Assembly: GCA_947243855.1 (NCBI GenBank)
Contig: CAMXIK010000023.1
Location: 1 to 63,368, forward strand
Length of the DNA: 63,368 bases
Direction: 5' to 3'
Source of the DNA: an uncultured Lachnospiraceae bacterium
GTDB taxonomy: Bacteria; Bacillota; Clostridia; Lachnospirales; Lachnospiraceae
Shown: positions 1 through 7,970 of the stretch, piece after piece
How the letters are laid out: the number at the start of each line of letters is the position of its first letter
Numbering within the stretch: position 1 is the stretch's first letter
Notes under the pieces: generated by a model
What the model saw: the letters and a program-made list of their open reading frames with translations, nothing else
Told to the model about the DNA's origin: nothing
Database searches by the model: none
Position numbers and translations under genes: made by a program

Positions 1-355
1 CCGGGCTTCACAGGGCAGGATGCCGGATAACGTCCGGTGGAGGCGACTCCAAGGCCAGTGCAACAGAAATAATACCGCCTCGGCGTTTTGCAAGGCAGCC
101 GACGAAGCCGTGCAACGGCTTCAGGCGTTTCGCGAAGCGATCGCCGGGGTAAGGGTGGAATGGCAGTGTAAGAGACTACCGCCGCCGCGGTAACGCGGCG
201 GGCTGTGTAAACCCCATCCGGAGCAAGACCAAATAGAGAGCGATAGACCGGCCCGGTCTGCTTTCAGGTAGGTTGCTGGAGGGCTTCGGCGACGAAGCTC
301 CTAGATAGATGATCATTCGAGACATAACCCGGCTTATCGTTCCGCTTACAGCTTA
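1..355 (+). ncRNA. rnpB: RNase P RNA, bacterial class A (5' end missing)
   Basis: This is the catalytic RNA of ribonuclease P, which matures tRNA 5' ends. The window opens inside the conserved CCGGGCT segment near the 5' end, so only a few tens of bases are lost. Conserved class A segments follow in order: GGGTAAGGGTGGAA near 150-163, AAACCCCATCCGGAGCAAGA near 210-229, the GGTAGGTTGCTGGAG segment near 268-282, and ACCCGGCTTAT near 327-337. The exact 3' end is not certain because the P1 helix cannot be paired without the missing 5' end. Confidence 0.95.
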
Positions 356-363
356 ATCAAGAT

Positions 364-393
364 GGGGCACAGGGATAGGATTCTCTGTGCCCC
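364..393 (+). other. Strong hairpin after rnpB, no T-run
   Basis: GGGGCACAG (364-372) pairs with CTGTGCCCC (385-393), and three further pairs extend into the loop. It lies between rnpB and the protease gene. No T-run follows, so it is not a typical intrinsic terminator. It may be a 3' processing or stabilising element for rnpB. It covers the ATG at 362, which argues against translation starting there. Confidence 0.6.
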
Positions 394-424
394 TGTGAAA
401 AGTATGGGGAGCAAGGAGTTGGCT

Positions 425-1213
425 GTGACAAAGAGCGGAAACATATATAAATTATCGGCTGTTATCATAGCTGTGCTGTGCGTGCTGCCGCAGAAGACGC
501 TGGCGGCGGAACCTTCCCTGCCGCCCCATCTGATTCAGAGTGTGAGCGGAGAGGCCGTTTACAGGGGAATGCTGGCGCTTGATCTGCTCCACAGCCCTGT
601 GCTTGAGGAAGCGGATGCACAGCAGGCCGTTGAAAATGTGAGCGGCTGCGTTGTGCGGATTGATATGGGAAATGCTTACGGGAGCGGCGTTATTTTCCGA
701 TTGACGGAGGACGCCTTGATCATTGCCACCAACAGACATGTGCTTGACTATTGGCAGGAGGATGTGGGCGTGATCCGCTTTCCGCAAGGGTTTTATGCGG
801 GCGCGCAGGTTCTTGGGAGCGCCAAGGACTGCGACGTGGGGTTTTTAAAGGTGGAAAACAACGAACTTGGCATCGAAACGCTCTTGACGCTTCGACATGT
901 ATCGGTGGATGAGGAGGTCTGTCAGAGCCTTTCTGCGGGCGAGGAGGCTTTTTGTCTGGGAGCCGGAGAGACGGCTCAGGAGATAGAATATCAGGAAGCC
1001 GTAGTGGCGGAAACGGAAAAATACATTGACGTCTTTGGCGGCGAAATGCTTTATTTAAACGGTTTTGCTAAGGAGGGGATGTCTGGCGGCGGCATTTTCG
1101 ACGGTTATGGGCATTTGATCGGCCTGCTTGCGGGCGGAACATGGCGAAACGAGGTGGCCGGGGTTCCGGCGGATCAGGTATTGTCCGCTTACCGACAGAT
1201 CGTCGGAGAATAA
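425..1213 (+). CDS. Secreted or anchored trypsin-like serine protease
   Basis: A trypsin-fold (HtrA-like S1) protease of 262 residues. The catalytic triad is readable: His in the ATNRHVL segment, Asp in DCDVGFLKV, and Ser in GMSGGGIFDG. A basic start followed by a hydrophobic stretch (LSAVIIAVLCVLP) forms a signal peptide or anchor, with a possible AxA-type cleavage site at LAAEP. No PDZ domain is present, unlike most HtrA proteins. The GTG at 425 was chosen because AAGGAG (413-418) sits six bases upstream. In-frame ATGs at 362 and 404 have poorer context. It probably acts outside the membrane on misfolded or regulatory proteins; the substrate is unknown. Confidence 0.8.
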   Translation: MTKSGNIYKLSAVIIAVLCVLPQKTLAAEPSLPPHLIQSVSGEAVYRGMLALDLLHSPVLEEADAQQAVENVSGCVVRIDMGNAYGSGVIFRLTEDALIIATNRHVLDYWQEDVGVIRFPQGFYAGAQVLGSAKDCDVGFLKVENNELGIETLLTLRHVSVDEEVCQSLSAGEEAFCLGAGETAQEIEYQEAVVAETEKYIDVFGGEMLYLNGFAKEGMSGGGIFDGYGHLIGLLAGGTWRNEVAGVPADQVLSAYRQIVGE

Positions 1214-1276
1214 GAGATACCTTTTTTTGACAAGCTGTGGTATGATATTCAAGGTGGCAATGAGCCGTGCACAGAC

Positions 1277-1427
1277 GTAAGAAGGCAAAAGGCAGCTTGC
1301 TGACGTTTTTGCCGGATTACGGATGTATAGGGCGAAGCCCGTGAGCGAGAAGAAGCGAAGCGGAATCGAGCTTGCACGGCGGAGCGGAGGGGATGTAAGA
1401 AGGCAAAAGGCAGCTTGCACGGCGGAG
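1277..1427. repeat. Duplicated 24-bp and 15-bp segments in intergenic DNA
   Basis: The same 24-mer, beginning GTAAGAAGGCAAAAGG, occurs at 1277-1300 and 1395-1418. A 15-mer, GCTTGCACGGCGGAG, occurs at 1370-1384 and 1413-1427. The block fills most of the 230-bp gap between the protease and epimerase genes. It looks like a local duplication; no coding role is apparent. A TATGAT with an upstream TG (1239-1247) could be an extended -10 ahead of it. Confidence 0.7.
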
Positions 1428-1443
1428 TGGATAAGGAGGCGTT

Positions 1444-2316
1444 ATGGCATTATTTCAGATTAGCAATGATAAAATCACGATACAGGTGGAAAGTAAAGGA
1501 GCGGAGCTTAGATCCCTTAAGAGCGTGCCGGATAACAGAGAGTACATGTGGCACGGCAATCCGGCTTTTTGGGGAAGGGTTTCGCCTGTGCTGTTTCCCA
1601 TTGTAGGAGGGCTGAAGGACGGTGCATTCCGTGCGGACGGCAGAACGTATTCCATGGGGCAGCACGGTTTTGCCAGAGACATGGAATTTCAGTTAAAAAG
1701 TCAGGTGGCAGCGGAAATCTGGTTTTCCTTAAGCTCCGACGAGGAGACGCTGAAAAAATACCCCTATCCGTTTTTACTGGAAATCGGGTATGAGCTTGTG
1801 GAATGCACGGTAGTGGTAAAATGGCGGGTGTGCAATCAGGCGAAAGAACCGATCTGGTTTTCCATAGGAGGCCATCCGGCGTTTCTTTGCCCCATTGATC
1901 CGGGGACGGACCAGACCCAGTACAAGCTGCTTTTCGATGAGAAGGAAAGCATCGAGTCATCCTGTATTGCAGGCGGTTTGGTGAACGGGGAGAAGAAGAC
2001 CTACCCTTTGCGAAACGGGGCTTTGCCGATTACGGCGGATTTGTTTGACGACGACGCGCTGGTGATTGAGAAGGATCAGGCTCACAGCGTATCCTTGGTA
2101 AGGCCAGACGGGAAACCCTATTTGACAGTGGAGTTTGACGCGCCTTTGTTTGGCATCTGGTCGCCGCCGAAGAAGAAGGCGCCGTTTATCTGCATTGAGC
2201 CTTGGTACGGCCGGTGCGACAGTGCGGATTTTGAGGGAGAATTTAAGGAGCGGGAGTGGACGCAGGAGCTTTCGGGAGGTAGTTTCGAGGCGGCGTACCG
2301 TATCACGATCGCATGA
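1444..2316 (+). CDS. Aldose 1-epimerase family protein (LacX-like)
   Basis: A galactose-mutarotase superfamily protein of 290 residues, the usual length for the LacX-like branch. Family hallmarks are the GGHPAF segment carrying the conserved active-site His and the C-terminal ICIEPWYGRCDS stretch. It should interconvert anomers of an aldose or phosphosugar in the cytoplasm, but the substrate cannot be read from sequence. The ATG at 1444 has a good AAGGAGG site upstream. It lies 22 bases before the ABC exporter genes, with which it may be co-transcribed, although the functions look unrelated. Confidence 0.85.
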   Translation: MALFQISNDKITIQVESKGAELRSLKSVPDNREYMWHGNPAFWGRVSPVLFPIVGGLKDGAFRADGRTYSMGQHGFARDMEFQLKSQVAAEIWFSLSSDEETLKKYPYPFLLEIGYELVECTVVVKWRVCNQAKEPIWFSIGGHPAFLCPIDPGTDQTQYKLLFDEKESIESSCIAGGLVNGEKKTYPLRNGALPITADLFDDDALVIEKDQAHSVSLVRPDGKPYLTVEFDAPLFGIWSPPKKKAPFICIEPWYGRCDSADFEGEFKEREWTQELSGGSFEAAYRITIA

Positions 2317-2338
2317 GCGTACATAAGGGAGGAAAACT

Positions 2339-3043
2339 ATGAATATGGCGCCAATGGTACAATGTATGGGTCTGACTAAGACCTACGGAAGAAAAATCGC
2401 CTTAAACCAGATCTATTTGAATCTGGAACGGGGCAGGATTATAGGGCTTTTGGGCCCTAACGGCAGCGGTAAGACCACGCTGATCAAGATTATGAACGGT
2501 CTTCTGCGGCCAACGTCGGGGGAAGTTTTGATTAACGGACAGCGCCCGGGGGTAGAGACCAAGCTGAGAATCTCCTATCTGCCGGAGCGGACCTATCTGC
2601 AGCCGGGTATGAAGGTGATTGAATTGGTGCAGTATTTTCAGGACTTTTATCCGGATTTCCGTCTGGACAGAGCCTATGACATGCTGGCCAGATTGCAGAT
2701 TCCGCCGCAGGAGAGGCTGAAAAATCTCTCCAAAGGCACGAAGGAGAAGGTGCAGCTCATTATGGTGATGAGCCGGGACGCGGATCTTTATATTTTGGAC
2801 GAGCCGATTGCCGGCGTGGACCCCGCATCCAGAGATTACATCTTAAATACCATTGTGAGCAATTATAACAGAAACGGTTCCATTCTGCTTTCCACCCATC
2901 TGATATCGGATGTGGAGAATGTGTTGGACGACGTAGTGTTTATCAAGTACGGAAGCATTGTTTTACAGGCGGGCGCAGAGCAGATCAGGCAGAACGAGCA
3001 CAAGTCTGTGGACCAGTTTTTCAGGGAGGTGTTCGCATGTTAG
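2339..3043 (+). CDS. ABC transporter ATP-binding protein
   Basis: The ATPase subunit of an ABC-2 type exporter, 234 residues. It has Walker A GPNGSGKTT (about residues 39-47), a signature-like LSKGTKEKVQL (the usual LSGGQ is altered to LSKGT), Walker B LYILDEPIAGVDP and a switch His in STHLISD. The LSKGT form is common in the YtrB/GntR-linked small exporters of Firmicutes. The ATG at 2339 follows GGAGG. It overlaps the permease start by seven bases, so the two are translationally coupled and form one transporter. The cargo is unknown. Confidence 0.88.
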   Translation: MNMAPMVQCMGLTKTYGRKIALNQIYLNLERGRIIGLLGPNGSGKTTLIKIMNGLLRPTSGEVLINGQRPGVETKLRISYLPERTYLQPGMKVIELVQYFQDFYPDFRLDRAYDMLARLQIPPQERLKNLSKGTKEKVQLIMVMSRDADLYILDEPIAGVDPASRDYILNTIVSNYNRNGSILLSTHLISDVENVLDDVVFIKYGSIVLQAGAEQIRQNEHKSVDQFFREVFAC

Positions 3044-3834
3044 GAAAATTGATGAAATACGAGTGGAAAGCCACATGGAAGCTGCTGCTGCCCGCCAATC
3101 TGGTGCTCGTCGTGATGACGCTCATCGCCTGGTGGATGACAAATATGGTGGAGTACAGCAGGGCGGAGTTCCAGATGATAGATTTTATGGAAGTTATGGT
3201 AATACTCACCTACGTGATCAGTATGTTTGCGGTGTATATCGGTACGGCGATCTTTCTGATTTATCGTTTTTATACTTCCACTTATGGGGATCAAGGGTAT
3301 CTGCTGCATACCCTGCCGGTGGACACGCATCATATTATTCTGGCGAAGGTGTTTGTCAGCGCTTCCTGGCTGCTGATTAATTCAGTTATGATGATCGGCT
3401 CCATCCTGTTTTTGTTTACTGCAAGGGAGGACGCTTTCTTCACCATGATGGAGGGCGTGATGGATGTGGTGGAATATATGGGCGGAGAAGAGATCACAAT
3501 GTTTACGATGGTGATGACCTTGGTAGCTTATGTGTTCTCACTGTTCGCGAGAGTGCTCAAAGTGTCGGCCTGCATTTCGTTGGGCCAGCTTTCCTCCAAT
3601 CATAAGCTGTTGTTGTCTTTCGCATGGTATATCGGCGTGTATATTGTGGAATGTATTTGTCAGGGCCTGTTTTTTGCGGTGCGGCTGGCTTTCCAGAAGC
3701 ATGTTTCTTCTTGGACGTATTATTCCTATTATGACACCCAATGGGAGACCACGCTGCTTGCGGGCATTATAGGGTGCGTAGTGTTTTATGTGCTTACCTG
3801 GTATGTGATGAGCAGGAAGCTAAATCTTGAATAG
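3037..3834 (+). CDS. ABC-2 type transporter permease
   Basis: The membrane partner of the preceding ATPase, 265 residues. About six hydrophobic segments are visible, beginning near LLLPANLVLVVMTLIAW and ending with the VVFYVLTWYVMS segment. The LMKYEWK N-terminus is typical of ABC-2 permeases in Firmicutes. The start codon overlaps the end of the ATPase gene. The substrate cannot be deduced; related pairs export lipids, antibiotics or peptides. Confidence 0.82.
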   Translation: MLGKLMKYEWKATWKLLLPANLVLVVMTLIAWWMTNMVEYSRAEFQMIDFMEVMVILTYVISMFAVYIGTAIFLIYRFYTSTYGDQGYLLHTLPVDTHHIILAKVFVSASWLLINSVMMIGSILFLFTAREDAFFTMMEGVMDVVEYMGGEEITMFTMVMTLVAYVFSLFARVLKVSACISLGQLSSNHKLLLSFAWYIGVYIVECICQGLFFAVRLAFQKHVSSWTYYSYYDTQWETTLLAGIIGCVVFYVLTWYVMSRKLNLE

Positions 3835-3866
3835 TTTGCTGAAAGAATAGAAAGGAAGGATGTAAC

Positions 3867-5018
3867 ATGACAAAGATTGATATTTTTTCCGGATTTTTGG
3901 GAGCCGGAAAAACCACGCTGATCGGGAAGCTTTTGAGAGAAGCGCTGTCGGGCACGAAGTCCGTGCTGATTGAGAATGAGTTTGGCGAGATCGGGATCGA
4001 CGGCGGTTTCTTACAGGAGTCGGGTATCGAGATCAAGGAAATGAACTCCGGATGCATCTGCTGTTCTCTGGTGGGCGATTTTGGCGCGTCTTTAAAAGAG
4101 GTGCTCGATACCTATAGCCCGGAACGCATTTTGATCGAACCTTCGGGTGTGGGAAAGCTTTCTGATGTCATGAAGGCGGTGCAGGGCGCCATGGAGGACC
4201 GGGATGTGCAGCTTAACAGCGCGGTGGCCGTGGTGGATGCCTGCAAGTGTAAGATGTATCTTAAGAATTTCGGGGAGTTTTTTGTCAATCAGATCGAGCA
4301 CGCGGGTACGATTGTCTTAAGCAGGACGGACAAACTCAACGAGGAAAAGCTTGCCACCTGCGTGGAATTGATCAGGGAACACAATGCGAAAGCGACGATA
4401 ATCACTACGCCATGGGATGCGCTGGACGGTAAGGATATTCTGGAGACCATCGAGGGCGCGGGCGACTTAGAGGCGGAACTGATGCAGGAAGTAATGAAGC
4501 TGCATGATGAGCATGAGCACTGTCATCATGACCACGAGCATGAGCATCATCACGAGCACGAGCATGAGCACTGTCATCATGAGCATGACCATGAGCATGA
4601 GCACGACCATGAGCATCATCACGATCATGATCATGAGCATCATCATGAGCATGAGCACGACCATGAGCATGAGCATCATCACGATCATGAGCATGACCAC
4701 GGGCACGACCACCACCACCACCATCATCACGCGGATGAGGTATTTACAAGCTGGGGGCTTGAGACGCCTGCGGTCTACGATAAAGAGGGCATTGCGCATA
4801 TTCTGGCCGAACTTGATAAGGAGGAGGAATATGGTCTGGTGCTTCGGGCCAAGGGCATGGTGGAAAATGCGGACGGAGGCTGGATCTATTTCGACTATGT
4901 GCCGGAGGAGAGCAACATCAGGGACGGCAAGCCCGGCGTGACAGGCAAATTCTGTGTGATCGGCTCCCAATTAAAGGAAGATAAGCTGGCGGCGCTCTTT
5001 GGCGGAAAGAAAAAATGA
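3867..5018 (+). CDS. CobW/G3E-family GTPase with long histidine-rich insert
   Basis: A COG0523 metal-handling P-loop GTPase of 383 residues. Walker A is GFLGAGKTT (residues 9-17), the metal-binding CICC motif is at residues 63-66, and a TDK motif stands for NKxD near residue 150. Residues about 212-288 are an almost pure His/Glu/Asp tract (bases 4500-4731), followed by the CobW C-terminal domain. Such tracts usually store or buffer Zn, Ni or Co. The likely role is delivering a metal, perhaps zinc, to client enzymes under scarcity. It lies directly upstream of a second G3E-like gene. No Zur-type operator was recognised. Confidence 0.88.
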   Translation: MTKIDIFSGFLGAGKTTLIGKLLREALSGTKSVLIENEFGEIGIDGGFLQESGIEIKEMNSGCICCSLVGDFGASLKEVLDTYSPERILIEPSGVGKLSDVMKAVQGAMEDRDVQLNSAVAVVDACKCKMYLKNFGEFFVNQIEHAGTIVLSRTDKLNEEKLATCVELIREHNAKATIITTPWDALDGKDILETIEGAGDLEAELMQEVMKLHDEHEHCHHDHEHEHHHEHEHEHCHHEHDHEHEHDHEHHHDHDHEHHHEHEHDHEHEHHHDHEHDHGHDHHHHHHHADEVFTSWGLETPAVYDKEGIAHILAELDKEEEYGLVLRAKGMVENADGGWIYFDYVPEESNIRDGKPGVTGKFCVIGSQLKEDKLAALFGGKKK

Positions 5019-5051
5019 TAGCGGTTGTTATTTGAGGAAGGAAGTAGAACT

Positions 5052-5981
5052 ATGAAACCGGTCTATATGATTAACGGCTTTTTGGAGAGCGGAAAGACGG
5101 AGTTTATCACGTATACGCTGGCGCAGCCCTATTTTCAGGTGCGAGGCAAGACCCTTCTCATTCTGTGCGAGGAGGGGGAGAACGAGTATGATCCGATGCT
5201 CCTAAAGCAGAGCCGTACCGTATTGGAGATCATTGACGAGGAGGAAGAATTTGTCCCGGCCAGATTAATAGAGCTGGAAAAGAAGCATAAGCCGGAGCGT
5301 ATCATTGTTGAGTATAACGGTATGTGGAATTACAAGGAGATGAAGCTTCCGTGGCATTGGAGGATCGAACAGCAGATCACCACGATCGACGCCTCGACTT
5401 TTCCCATGTATTTTACGAATATGAAGTCTCTGCTTGCGGAGCAGATCAGGAAGTCGGAGCTGATTATCTTTAACCGCTGCGACGGGGTAGAGGATCTTGG
5501 CAGTTATAAGCGCAATGTGAAAGCGATCAATCCCAAGGCGGAGATTGTGTTTGAGGATTCCAACGGGGAGATCAACGAAATCATGGAAGAAGATCTGCCC
5601 TACGACTTAAAGGCGCCGGTGATAGAACTAGATAACAATGGTTATGGAATATGGTATCTGGATTCTATGGATCATTTGGAACGCTATGAGGGAAAGACCA
5701 TCTCCTTTGTGGGTATGGTATTGAAACCGGAACAATTTCCGAAAGGTTATTTTGTGCCGGGCCGTATGGCGATGACCTGCTGTGCGGAGGATATGGCGTT
5801 TCTCGGGTATGCCTGCGAATATGGGCAGGCGGATACGCTTAAGGACAAACAGTGGGTGAAGGTTACGGCCCGCGTGGAGAAAGAATATTTTGAGCAGTAT
5901 CAGGGCGAGGGTCCGGTGCTGCACGCTCTCAGCGTGGAACAGACGAGAGCGCCAAAAGAGGAAATCATCAGTTTTATGTGA
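5052..5981 (+). CDS. G3E-like P-loop protein joined to a YcgQ/DUF1980-like C-terminus
   Basis: A protein of 309 residues. The N-terminal half looks like a CobW-type GTPase: Walker A GFLESGKTE (from residue 9) and an NRCD motif standing for NKxD. The metal-binding CxCC motif of its neighbour is absent. From about residue 205 the sequence resembles the YcgQ/TIGR03943 (DUF1980) C-terminal domain: a GMVLKPEQF strand, then GRMAMTCCAEDMAFLG, which fits the conserved R-x(4)-CC-x-(A/E)-D pattern. The ATG at 5052 is preferred over the upstream in-frame start because the family begins at the P-loop strand. It is probably a partner of the preceding GTPase in metal homeostasis. The domain reading is from memory of the families. 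Confidence 0.7.
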   Translation: MKPVYMINGFLESGKTEFITYTLAQPYFQVRGKTLLILCEEGENEYDPMLLKQSRTVLEIIDEEEEFVPARLIELEKKHKPERIIVEYNGMWNYKEMKLPWHWRIEQQITTIDASTFPMYFTNMKSLLAEQIRKSELIIFNRCDGVEDLGSYKRNVKAINPKAEIVFEDSNGEINEIMEEDLPYDLKAPVIELDNNGYGIWYLDSMDHLERYEGKTISFVGMVLKPEQFPKGYFVPGRMAMTCCAEDMAFLGYACEYGQADTLKDKQWVKVTARVEKEYFEQYQGEGPVLHALSVEQTRAPKEEIISFM

Positions 5982-5995
5982 GGAGTTACGTTTTT

Positions 5996-6937
5996 ATGTT
6001 TAACTATAACGGTGTGCAGTGGTTGTTTTTCTTTTATTTTTACTGTTTTGCCGGTTGGTGCTTCGAGTCGGTATTTGTGTCGCTTAAATCTCGCAAATGG
6101 GTAAACAGGGGCTTTATGAGAGGCCCCTTTCTTCCGTTGTACGGCAGCGGCGCTATCATGATGCTTGTGGTGTCCAGACCTTATGCGGATAATATTTGGC
6201 TGACCTATGTATCGGGTGTGATCGGGGCGACGGCGCTTGAATATGTGACGGGAGTCGTCATGGAGGCGCTTTTTAAGATGCGGTACTGGGATTATTCCAA
6301 TCGGTTTCTCAATTTTCAGGGCCAGATCTGTCTGCGGTCTTCCCTGACATGGGGATTGTTTACGGTATTGATGACAAGGGTGATACACTACCCGATCGAG
6401 AGTATGGTGTGTCGGATTCCGACACGAGTGTTATATTATGGTACGGTGGTTCTCACAGTCTATATTGTGGCCGATTTCACGTTGTCCTTTAAAGCGGCTC
6501 TCGATCTGCGCGATATTATGGTAAAGATCATGAAGGCGAGAGAGGAACTGGAACGTATGCAGAAGCGTCTGGATGTCATGATTGCCTTTAATAATGAGGA
6601 GAAAGAACAGAGGCGGATTGACAAGGAGGAACGCAGGGAGCTTCGGTTAAACGAGCTTTCGGCGAGTCTGGAACAAGGCTTTGCCACGATCAAAGATATG
6701 CTTTTGAGCAGACCGTCGGCCTTTGGGGAGAGCGCCAGAGAAGAGATCGCCGAGCTGCGGGGAAAGTTCAGCCTGTACCGGGAACGGGACAAGGGGATTG
6801 GGCGTTTGGATTTCTTTAAGCGGGATATGATTTTGAATAATCCTACTATGCGCTCGCAGATTTATGAGAGCGCTTTTGAGGAGTTAAAGGAGATGGCGAA
6901 CGATAAGCAGGATAATAAGAAGGAGCAGATCGGTTAA
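5996..6937 (+). CDS. CmpB-like putative ABC transporter permease (PF06541 type)
   Basis: A protein of 313 residues. The first 190 residues hold about five membrane segments and the hallmarks of the putative ABC-transporter type IV family (GWCFES, NRGFMRGPFLPLYGSGA, LEYVTGVVMEALF, WDYSN). The remainder, from about residue 195, is charged and predicted coiled coil (KAREELERMQKRLD onward). The ATG at 5996 has GAGGAG ten bases upstream; a GTG at 5978 overlaps the previous stop and is less likely. Despite the family name, a transport role is unproven. The 3' end overlaps the convergent PHP gene by four bases. Confidence 0.75.
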   Translation: MFNYNGVQWLFFFYFYCFAGWCFESVFVSLKSRKWVNRGFMRGPFLPLYGSGAIMMLVVSRPYADNIWLTYVSGVIGATALEYVTGVVMEALFKMRYWDYSNRFLNFQGQICLRSSLTWGLFTVLMTRVIHYPIESMVCRIPTRVLYYGTVVLTVYIVADFTLSFKAALDLRDIMVKIMKAREELERMQKRLDVMIAFNNEEKEQRRIDKEERRELRLNELSASLEQGFATIKDMLLSRPSAFGESAREEIAELRGKFSLYRERDKGIGRLDFFKRDMILNNPTMRSQIYESAFEELKEMANDKQDNKKEQIG

Positions 6938-7764
6938 TCGTCTCCCAGCGTAATATAACGAGTGGTTTCCCGCTTGCTGGCAAGGATGGAGTCGAGAAGC
7001 TGGTTTTCCATCAGTTCCAGATCACGCGCTTTTTTACGGAACAGAGCCAAAAATTTATTATAGAGCCAGAAGGAGTAAACAAGGATATTATTTGCCTTGC
7101 CGAGCTTCGCCTTCGTGGTATGCATGTAGTGGCGGCCGCCGATGATGGTCGCCTTTTTTGCGCGGATATAATGGATCAATTCGGTCTCGTTGGAGATATC
7201 TTCCTGTAAAATGGTGTATCCGAAGCCGGCGCAGTCCTCCTTGTGGGAGTCGCTGCCGCCAAAACAGGGTAGATTGTACTTTTTTGCAAGGGCCATGGCG
7301 CGCATATTGGAATCCGCGTCCTCACAGGCGTTGTAACCTTCTACGAAGTCAAACTTACGGTAGATCACGGAATTGAGTTTATGGCGCATGGTGCTGCAGA
7401 CGCTCAAAAAACGTTCCCCGCAAGGGTGGGCGGGCCCTAGAATACCGCCGTAAAAATGTACGATCTCGATGAGGAGAAGGAGAGGCAGCCCCCTAAGCTC
7501 CAGAATCGGCAGATTGACGCCAGTGGGCATGATGATGAGCATGTGGCCGGCGTTTATGGTGTCGTATTCGATTCCTTTTAGGACGACAAAATCGTCTGGT
7601 TTTTCCTTTAATTTTTTATAATAGCGGTAGGCTTTATAGGAGTTGTGATCTGTGATCAGCATCCCCTGATACCCCTTCTGTTTTAGAATGGAAATGTTTT
7701 CCAATAATTCCACTTTCCCGTCGGGAGAGCCTTCTTTTGTGTGACAGTGCATGTCCAGCTTCAT
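6934..7764 (-). CDS. PHP-domain metal-dependent phosphoesterase
   Basis: A PHP (polymerase and histidinol phosphatase) fold protein of 276 residues. Metal-ligand motifs are DMHCHTKEGSPDG at the N-terminus, TDHNS near residue 40, GPAHPCG mid-protein and GGSDSHKED near residue 195. It likely hydrolyses a phosphoester such as a nucleoside bisphosphate or phosphosugar; the substrate is unknown. GAGGAA lies just upstream of the ATG. It is transcribed alone on the minus strand between the CmpB-like gene and the spoIIIA operon. Confidence 0.83.
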   Translation of the reverse strand: MKLDMHCHTKEGSPDGKVELLENISILKQKGYQGMLITDHNSYKAYRYYKKLKEKPDDFVVLKGIEYDTINAGHMLIIMPTGVNLPILELRGLPLLLLIEIVHFYGGILGPAHPCGERFLSVCSTMRHKLNSVIYRKFDFVEGYNACEDADSNMRAMALAKKYNLPCFGGSDSHKEDCAGFGYTILQEDISNETELIHYIRAKKATIIGGRHYMHTTKAKLGKANNILVYSFWLYNKFLALFRKKARDLELMENQLLDSILASKRETTRYITLGDD

Positions 7765-7892
7765 ATGGATTCCTCTTTTACCCTTTACCTTTTTTCCTTA
7801 CTTATTCTACCCTTTTTTTTAAATAAATGCTACTGGTTTTTTCAGGATGTTCGCGTGTGTTTGAGTCCGAGTCTGCCGTAGGCAAATCTCGT

Positions 7893-7914
7893 AATTGAGC
7901 GAAGCTCAATTTTT
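7893..7914 (+). terminator. Intrinsic terminator upstream of spoIIIA
   Basis: AATTGAGC (7893-7900) and GCTCAATT (7904-7911) form a tight stem with a GAA loop, followed by a short T-run. It points rightward and lies just before the spoIIIA promoter. It would stop stray transcription, including antisense read-through past the convergent upstream genes, from entering the sporulation operon. Confidence 0.55.
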
Positions 7915-7918
7915 GCAA

Positions 7919-7946
7919 GCATAAGTTGGACAAAGCCTCATATATT
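7919..7946 (+). promoter_or_regulatory. Probable sigma-E promoter of spoIIIA operon
   Basis: GCATAAG (7919-7925), a 13-base spacer and CATATATT (7939-7946) resemble the mother-cell sigma-E consensus (-35 GCATATT-like, -10 CATACANT). The position, about 30 bases before the spoIIIAA ATG, and the known sigma-E control of spoIIIA in Bacillus and Clostridia support the call. Confidence 0.55.
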
Positions 7947-7970
7947 GTAATGAGATAAGGGGGGATTCAG

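Noticed and set aside
364..393. Intrinsic terminator for rnpB
   Set aside because: The stem is strong but there is no T-run; reported only as a hairpin.
4500..4731. Possible CRISPR-like or satellite repeat
   Set aside because: The repeats are hexamer-scale, without spacers, and are in frame within a clear coding sequence.
4467..4970. Antisense and shifted frames of Met/Val or Met/Ser/Thr repeats over the His tract
   Set aside because: They are produced by the repetitive His/Glu/Asp codons of the G3E GTPase, have no ribosome site and are not protein-like.
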